From Solen grandis (taxonomy: Eukaryota > Mollusca > Bivalvia > Adapedonta > Solenidae): a stretch of DNA of 64,000 bases. A program made the translations under genes and the position numbers. The notes below the pieces were generated by a model, which was given only the letters and a program-made list of their open reading frames with translations, was not told the origin of the DNA and did not search any database. The DNA is taken from NCBI GenBank assembly GCA_021229015.1, contig CM037782.1:37520384-37584383 (forward strand). Direction: 5' to 3'. Shown piece after piece: positions 58,044 to 64,000 of the stretch. The first letter of the stretch is position 1; each line of letters opens with the position of its first letter.

Positions 58044-60385
58044 TCACAGATAATTATTTCTTGATTTAACTGCATAATAAATATACATTGCTAATCTTTT
58101 AATAACATTTACATTTCTACATGACATAAGATTATGGAATTTTTCAACAGATGGATTCTCATAATAGATGTTTGGGATATATATAGAACGAATATTTTTA
58201 TACAATGGACAGATGCATATAAAATGATACTCATCCTCCAAATTACACTCACAATAAGGACAGTCTCTGTATTCTCTAGGTATATTGTAATAGCGCCCTG
58301 TTTCTATCTTAAGACAGTGTGCAGAACTTCTAAAATTTGCTAAACATGTCCTAAACTTGTCAATTTTATTGAATTCACATAACATTCAACATTATAATCT
58401 CTTTTGTATTTCACATAGTACATAATTTTACATTTTTACACATTGTGCATACCAATTTTGAAGTACTGGTCCTTTAATCTAGTAATATAAATGGCTTCCC
58501 AACCAAAGCATTTAATATAAATGTTGCCGGACATTGCTCGCCCAATTACTATATCCTAAACTATCAAAATGTACTTGCATATCATAACATATCCTCACGT
58601 ATCTATATTTAGGCATATTAAGTATTCTTAGCCAATAACTAATACAACGTTTGGCTGAATTTATATATATAGGAAACCGTCCCAGGTCCCCTAAAACTGC
58701 ATCATTACAAGCTGATGGTTTTACATTTAAGAAACGTTTATAAATGAACATTTTCTAAACATACATAATTATTTAATCCCCATATTTCCGCCCCATATAA
58801 CATAACTGGCTGTATTTTTATATCAAATATTTTAAAAAACGTTGAATAGGGCAAACATTCACAAAAATCAAGTGATTTAAGGATATACATAAGAACCCTT
58901 TTCGCTTTTATACACATACTCTCTGCCATTTTAAATAGTGACAGTCTATTAGTGAAATGGATACCTACATAGTTAAAACCATTAACAATACTGAGTTCTG
59001 AATAAGCATAAGTCCAGTATTCTGCTCTTGATAACATACCTCCTTTTTTAAAGGCTATAATTTTTTTTTCTACATTTACTTGAAGTTTATATTCTTTACA
59101 AAAACTATGTAGTAAATTAAGCTGTTTTTGCAGACCAGACACTGTGTCAAATATCATCTGCAAACAAAGTAAAAATATTTCTGTCAGATCTGGAAAAAGC
59201 TGTATACCACGAACATTGTTATCACATAAAATACCATAAAACTCATCAAGAAAAGAGAAAATAAGATCGGACTGAGACAGCACCCCTGTCTCAAGCCAAG
59301 GAAAACCTTGATGTGTTCTAACATAAGCTTTCACGGAGGCATATATGGATTTAATAGATGAATATAAAAATCCCTTTATATTCTTACGTTTTAAGATTTC
59401 AAACAAAATGGGCCTGTTTACAGAGTCAAAGGCCTTTTGGAAATCTATAAATGCTACATAAACTGGTTTACCCTTTTTTTTTTTAAATATTTATTTACAA
59501 TGGAATATAATATAATTTAAAGGCATTATCAACAGTACAGTAACCTGCACGAAAACCTGCTTGACTCTCATTCAATTTATTATATGCTTCCACATATACC
59601 TCTATAATTACTTGGGTTATTAATGCTTCCCTTCTTCTGTAAAGGTATGATCATGCTTTTTTTTTTAAATGTGCAAACCAACAATTTATGTCAATATTAG
59701 GTTCATTTCTTGTTCTTCCCGACATTCTTTTTAGTTCTTGCCAAAATATTTTAGTGTTATTAACATTCATATTTAATTTATTCATAGACATGGTATTATA
59801 TTTTAACCTTTTATTTTTACACATGTTTTTATACGTAGATTTTTTATCTATGTAATTATTTAAAATTTTCTAAACTTCTACATGATCGAAAGCATCTTAG
59901 TGTCTTTCTTGCCTCATTTTTAGCCTTTCTACATTCAGTGTCAAACCAAAATTTTCCCTTTTTCTTGTAGGCGCTATTATTTGTTTTAGTGTGCTTAAAA
60001 TCTTTACTACACTCAACAAAAATAGATATAATGCAACATATAATATATTTTTGTCATGATTAAATACAGATTTATCTATAGAAAGAACTACACCAAATTC
60101 AAAATCATGCCATACTCTATTTATAAAATGTTCTAAACTACTTTTAACCAAAACTGCAACTCCTCCCATTGACCTGCCACCATATAAAGATTTTTTAGCA
60201 TTTTGACAAAATATTTTAAAGTCCTGTACAAATATATTACAGAATTCACAGTTAGTTCTGTCCCATGTTTCTTGTATACTTATGATATGGTATTTTTAAA
60301 GAGAGCAATAATGTCAAACGATTCCAACTTATTCTTAAAACCTTCAATGTTCCATGACAAGAGCTTTAATGAGTCTACTGGGCTT
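58044..60385 (-). pseudogene. Retrotransposon ORF2 (endonuclease-reverse transcriptase), broken
   Basis: Endonuclease motifs are SWNIEGF near 60,340, IQETW near 60,270 and MGGVAVLVK at 60,169, in different frames. The reverse transcriptase begins with FIDFQKAFDSVNR near 59,440 and continues in the 59,406-58,738 frame to KIIAFKKGG and LYGAEIWG. The catalytic YADD region is not readable because of a shift. The tail (58,385-58,044) has CPYCECNLEDEYHFICICP, a zinc-knuckle typical of this element type. At least five frame breaks show that it is dead. Confidence 0.82.
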
Positions 60386-60396
60386 TGGCCACATCC

Positions 60397-61434
60397 CTAA
60401 TGCAGATTTCTATTGTCATTTCCTGATATGTTGACTTCATTAGTTACAGTCTCCATACCCTCATAGACTGGGTCAGTAATATGATTAATCTCTCCCAACT
60501 TTTGTCGCTGCAGATATGATAAGTCATTTGCAATGCGAATCCCAGAATTTCTGAAGGCAGACCGGTATTTAAATAACTTGAACTTGTCATCACAGTTTTT
60601 GAATACTATTACAATCATTCTAGCCTCATCACCATGTTTGCCAATTCGTTTAGCTTAGTTTATAGAATTCTCATTCAAACCATCATTTTTTTCTGCAAAT
60701 GAAAACACTTTATCATTGATAACGTTTTCCAAATTATTTGCCTCATTTTCAGATTCTTCTACTCCAAACACTCTCATAGAAGGTTTTAGCCTTTCAGATT
60801 CGCTTATAATCAGCTGTTGTTCAATGTTGCTTACTAACTCTCTGGTAGTTTCATCATGATAGGATAAACCGCCCACATCACTGCTGAGTGTTTTACAATT
60901 GAACTCTATTTAATTTATTCGCTTATTCATGTCTGATAAACTGCTTTCTATTCGGGACCGATTTGAGTTAAGTTTAACAACATTTGATTTTTAGTCAGAT
61001 ATTTCAAATTTAATGTTTCTCATCTCTTCCTGGACACCTAAGACTACAGACTTTACTGTGCAAATTTCATTTTTCACCTCATGCATTGCCTGTAAAATCA
61101 TCTGGGTATCTTCCGTAGGCCCTGGATTCAATTCAACGTCTGCTGAGAGAATGAGCAGCCTTGAAGAGTATGAAGAGTATTGTTGGTCAGATACCTCACA
61201 TTCTAGTGACATGGTACCAAAATAGCCAGGATTTACTAAGTGGTGATCCTGTAGTTCACAATAGTTCACCAATGGTGTAGCATACTGCTCGACAATCAGG
61301 TCCTGACACCTTATTACTTCATGAATAGCAATCATTGAACCCAGCATAAAAAAGACAGGTAGCAAAACTGCGATAATGAATATCTGACCCACCACTGTAT
61401 GGATCATATCTTTTAGATTTCCTTGGTTTGACAT
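60397..61434 (-). pseudogene. Retrotransposon ORF1 with membrane segment and 2A-like motif, three stops
   Basis: One frame runs 61,434-60,397 with in-frame stops at 60,991-60,993, near 60,909 and at 60,655-60,657. Residues 14-37 form a hydrophobic membrane segment or signal anchor. Residues 93-106 read LLILSADVELNPGP, a 2A-like motif. A coiled-coil-like charged region follows, then an RNA-binding part (RVFGVEESENEAN, AFRNSGIRIANDLS) resembling the RRM of L1-type ORF1 proteins. A 2A after a membrane segment would separate it from the RNA-binding protein. Confidence 0.8.
61117..61143 (-). other. 2A-like ribosome-skipping motif (retrotransposon)
   Basis: The codons spell ADVELNPGP and fit DxExNPGP. 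The context (LLILS before, T after) is close to that of the Helentron motif at 28,637-28,663 (ILLLG before, T after). Activity is inferred. Confidence 0.8.
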
Positions 61435-61480
61435 GTGTTCTGCCCTGGAGCTTCAGATTAAACAGTCCAATTCTCAACCT

Positions 61481-63343
61481 GTATTGTTCTACTGACTCAC
61501 TAAGTCACTCAATGCTACCACCACATACACATGGTCCAACCGGTAAGATCATTCAAACGTACCCAGTTCATTGTTCTCTATTGAAAAAAACTATTGAAAA
61601 GTCTATATTATTAATATTTCGAGATACATGTAAAAACCTGCCTTAACAAATAGTCCAAATTCAAGTCCATCAAATGTACATCCATGCTATATATTTTTTA
61701 TTCATTTTCTCCTTCAATAACCACTTTAATTTAGCTAAATTCTCAGAGCTCTATAATTCATGTCTGTATACCTTGACACAACACAACTGATTAATGAAAA
61801 CTAACAATAGCTGTGAACAATAATAGTTTTACTGTGCATAGCAGAATAAAACAATTTCTACAAGAATGTCAATCAGACGAATAAAAACAACAACAACAAA
61901 AAACAAAATTAAGACTTATTATATGATGCTAACAAAATGAACAGGTTAAACGTGGGCTGTTAAATCCGTCGTTCGTTATGGTATGGCATCGGGTACGGAT
62001 GACGTCAAGAGCTCCACTTAATACTGCACACACCATGAAGTTTTTTTTGCCTAGCATCAGATACCATGCTTTTTACGCAAGAATACATGTATATCATGAT
62101 ACGCACGCCAGACTACATCGTCTTCCTTCCGAGCGTTCGTATAAACGCCACACAACATAAACTCGAAAGATAAATTTGATAACTCTAAAATATAAATACT
62201 AGGACCCGTGTAGTTAAAATGGGGACAAAAAAAAAAGATTTTTGTTGCATTGTAACACTCATGAAACTTGGCTGCGAGGCTAGTCGAGGTTCTTTCACAA
62301 TTGTAGACGTATTTTTGAACAATGAATAACTTATTCTTGTAAAGTAGAAAGTAGTGTTGGAAAAATATATGTGAAGCTTTATCCAATTAATGCTCTGAGT
62401 GTTAAAGTAAAGCCTTGCATACAAAACTTGAACCTTTGATACTATTTACCTTTCACCCAAGATGTCCAAAACATAGTTAATCCGTAATAATTCCTATTAG
62501 ACGTTTTTAATAGTAATGCACCTCTTTTTTCGTAACAATGACCGTGACCTTCAGACCAAAAAGCACATCAAAGCTTCATCATCACACAAGGTATACATGT
62601 TCCATATTTTAACAAAATATGATACTGGTGACAAAAGGTATAACAATATTCCTTTTTTGGAAATAAAGTAATTTTAGTAACAGTGATCTTGACCTTGACT
62701 CATCAGATCCAAACAGTACCTCATAGTTTTATCTTCACACCAAGTACAGTATACATGTTCTAAATTTGGTCAAAATACATAACCTATGACAAAAGTTATA
62801 AAGAATTCCTTTTTTGGGACCGACCGACCGACACAGTGATTCCGTTTGCGAGGGTATAACAAAACAAATAAAAACCCAAAACAAATGGATGATCATAAGA
62901 ATGGTATAAGTTATAAGAATAGTTTTGTTTCTTTCCTTCCTCTTTTCGCACACCGTCGTTTATATATTTTCATTACTTATCACATAAGTATATGTAAATG
63001 AATGACACACTGACACTGTCATATGTATATAATATTAGTGTATCTGTTAATGCCCTCAGATATTGGAGGAAGTAAATGATACCATTTCGGAAATGCCATA
63101 CTTCGGACATTTCGCATTTTTTCCCGAGGAATTGGAGAGAATAATGCATGTTTTGATATAAATATATTTTCTATCTTATAATCTTTTTTGAATTCTTTAA
63201 TAATAGTTATAAAAATACCTCGAGTTTTGAATCCCAATTTATCGTTTCCCTCCACATTCTATCCCCTTCTTCACCAGTTGCACATGCACCATCCTGCTCA
63301 CCAGCAGCTTCTGACTGCTTGGTCAAACACGCCTCTGCTTTCG
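61481..63343. other. Gene-free stretch with a small tandem-repeat element
   Basis: 62,500-62,860 has two diverged ~170 bp units ('gtgaccttcagacc'/'ttgaccttgactc', 'agtatacatgttc', 'tataaagaattcctttttt') and ends with gaccgaccgaccgac, then tttgcgagggtataac. This is the same pattern of tandem units, GACN microsatellite and element end as in the elements at 14-18 kb. No gene could be supported elsewhere. Confidence 0.6.
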
Positions 63344-63808
63344 TCAAGATCTCATCAATGTATAAAGTGCAAGAATGTCTATGCCGTCCTTCAAGCGCAT
63401 CTCTGACTCATAGTTCTTCATTGGCAAAACGCTGCTCGGATTTATGGTAAAAATACCAGCAACCTAAACAATAAAGTGCATATGTGTTGTTCAGCAAATA
63501 TGATGAAAATCCTCTGCAAATTAACATACACTTATTTTGGAATTAAGTTGTAATATATGCATTTTATTCGCCATATCTTTCATGGTCATAGTTACATTAA
63601 TATATAATGGAAATAAAGAACAAAGTTATGCTTTAAAGTCATTTTATGACAGGGCGGTCCTGAGATAGTGAAAAATTGATTTCCGTAATGGAATGTACCT
63701 GATTTACAAGACCTTTAATAACTTGACTTCGGAAGGCATCGGTCACATTCTGTTCAGTCATTTGACATATTCGATCAATTTTCGTCAAGACAACCACATG
63801 GGGAATGT
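63344..63808 (-). CDS. Second IFI44-like GTPase gene: last two exons, partial
   Basis: Exon 63,699-63,808 (110 bases, the same length and phase as its partner 53,453-53,562) encodes IPHVVVLTKIDRICQ with the G4 motif TKID. Exon 63,344-63,463 encodes VAGIFTINPSSVLPMKNYES and ends at TGA after LYTLMRS. Both introns have GT-AG borders. The 5' exons lie beyond the window. Compared with the paralogue, the frame ends about 15-20 residues early. A shifted frame stays open with DEILTKAEACLTKQ, so a one-base change has probably altered the C-terminus. Confidence 0.82.
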
Positions 63809-64000
63809 CTGCAAGGAAAATATTTTGCATTCATATCTAATGAAAAATGCCCTTTTTCATTGAAAATCTCTAAATAATTTCGAAAAAATTTGAATATCAA
63901 AATAGAAAAGAGGTATGTGTAAAAGAAGTATCTTTTCCGACAAAATAATATCTATTTATTGAATAATGTTTAGAATCAAATTTCAATCGATCACAAGCAG

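Larger units (their letters stand above)
57808..61480 (-). mobile_element. Decayed APE-type non-LTR retrotransposon (CR1/L2-like)
   Basis: The minus-strand order is ORF1 (61,434-60,397), endonuclease (about 60,380-59,900), reverse transcriptase (about 59,460-58,740) and a C-terminal Cys/His knuckle (58,385-58,044). It ends in a (CTTTGA)n tail at 57,808-57,826, where CR1/L2-type elements often carry microsatellite tails. The coding parts are broken by stops and frameshifts. It lies between two tandem IFI44-like genes. The clade is a guess from layout. Confidence 0.85.

Overview
The window is animal nuclear DNA, most likely from a bivalve mollusc. Three things point there: spliced animal genes (an ovothiol-synthase gene and tandem IFI44-like GTPases), tRNA-derived SINEs, and many non-autonomous elements with internal tandem repeats of about 145-175 bp, a style common in clam and oyster genomes. 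The species cannot be named from sequence alone. The DNA is AT-rich and most of it is repeats; no bacterial, organellar or viral genome is present.

Layout. 1-11,560 is a nested repeat field built from a ~0.77-0.85 kb unit, plus a ~188 bp tandem array (9,085-10,215). 11,560-14,230 has no gene. 14,230-18,592 holds several non-autonomous rolling-circle-like elements, one starting exactly where another ends. About 20.78-29.4 kb (ends uncertain) on the minus strand is a nearly intact autonomous Helentron: a 185-aa ORF, an OTU-protease ORF with an N-terminal 2A-like motif, and a Rep/Pif1-helicase/endonuclease ORF. 31,918-34,155 is another element, interrupted by an element (32,582-33,770) that keeps the tail of a Helentron endonuclease. 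A piggyBac-like MITE lies at 37,717-37,958 and an N-gap at 38,101-38,200.

Host genes. 38,606-45,202 (plus) holds the last six exons of ovoA (end of the sulfoxide-synthase domain and the whole methyltransferase domain); the upstream exons are not visible. 53,056-57,247 (minus) is a five-exon IFI44-like GTPase gene. The last two exons of a second, tandem IFI44-like gene lie at 63,344-63,808 and the gene continues past the window. A decayed non-LTR retrotransposon (about 57.8-61.5 kb, minus) sits between the two paralogues.

Main points of interest. (1) The Helentron and the unrelated non-LTR element both encode the same 2A-like motif (DVELNPGPT) after a short leucine/isoleucine run, and the Helentron also ends in an APE-type endonuclease, so the two element classes appear to share modules. 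(2) The Helentron ORF carries an OTU protease and a second candidate cysteine protease. (3) Several small elements end in a hairpin followed by CTAG/CTTG, carry inverted repeats joining their two ends, and all point the same way as the Helentron. (4) The left-hand repeat units each carry a CTCF-like core, and several carry a DR0 nuclear-receptor-like site.
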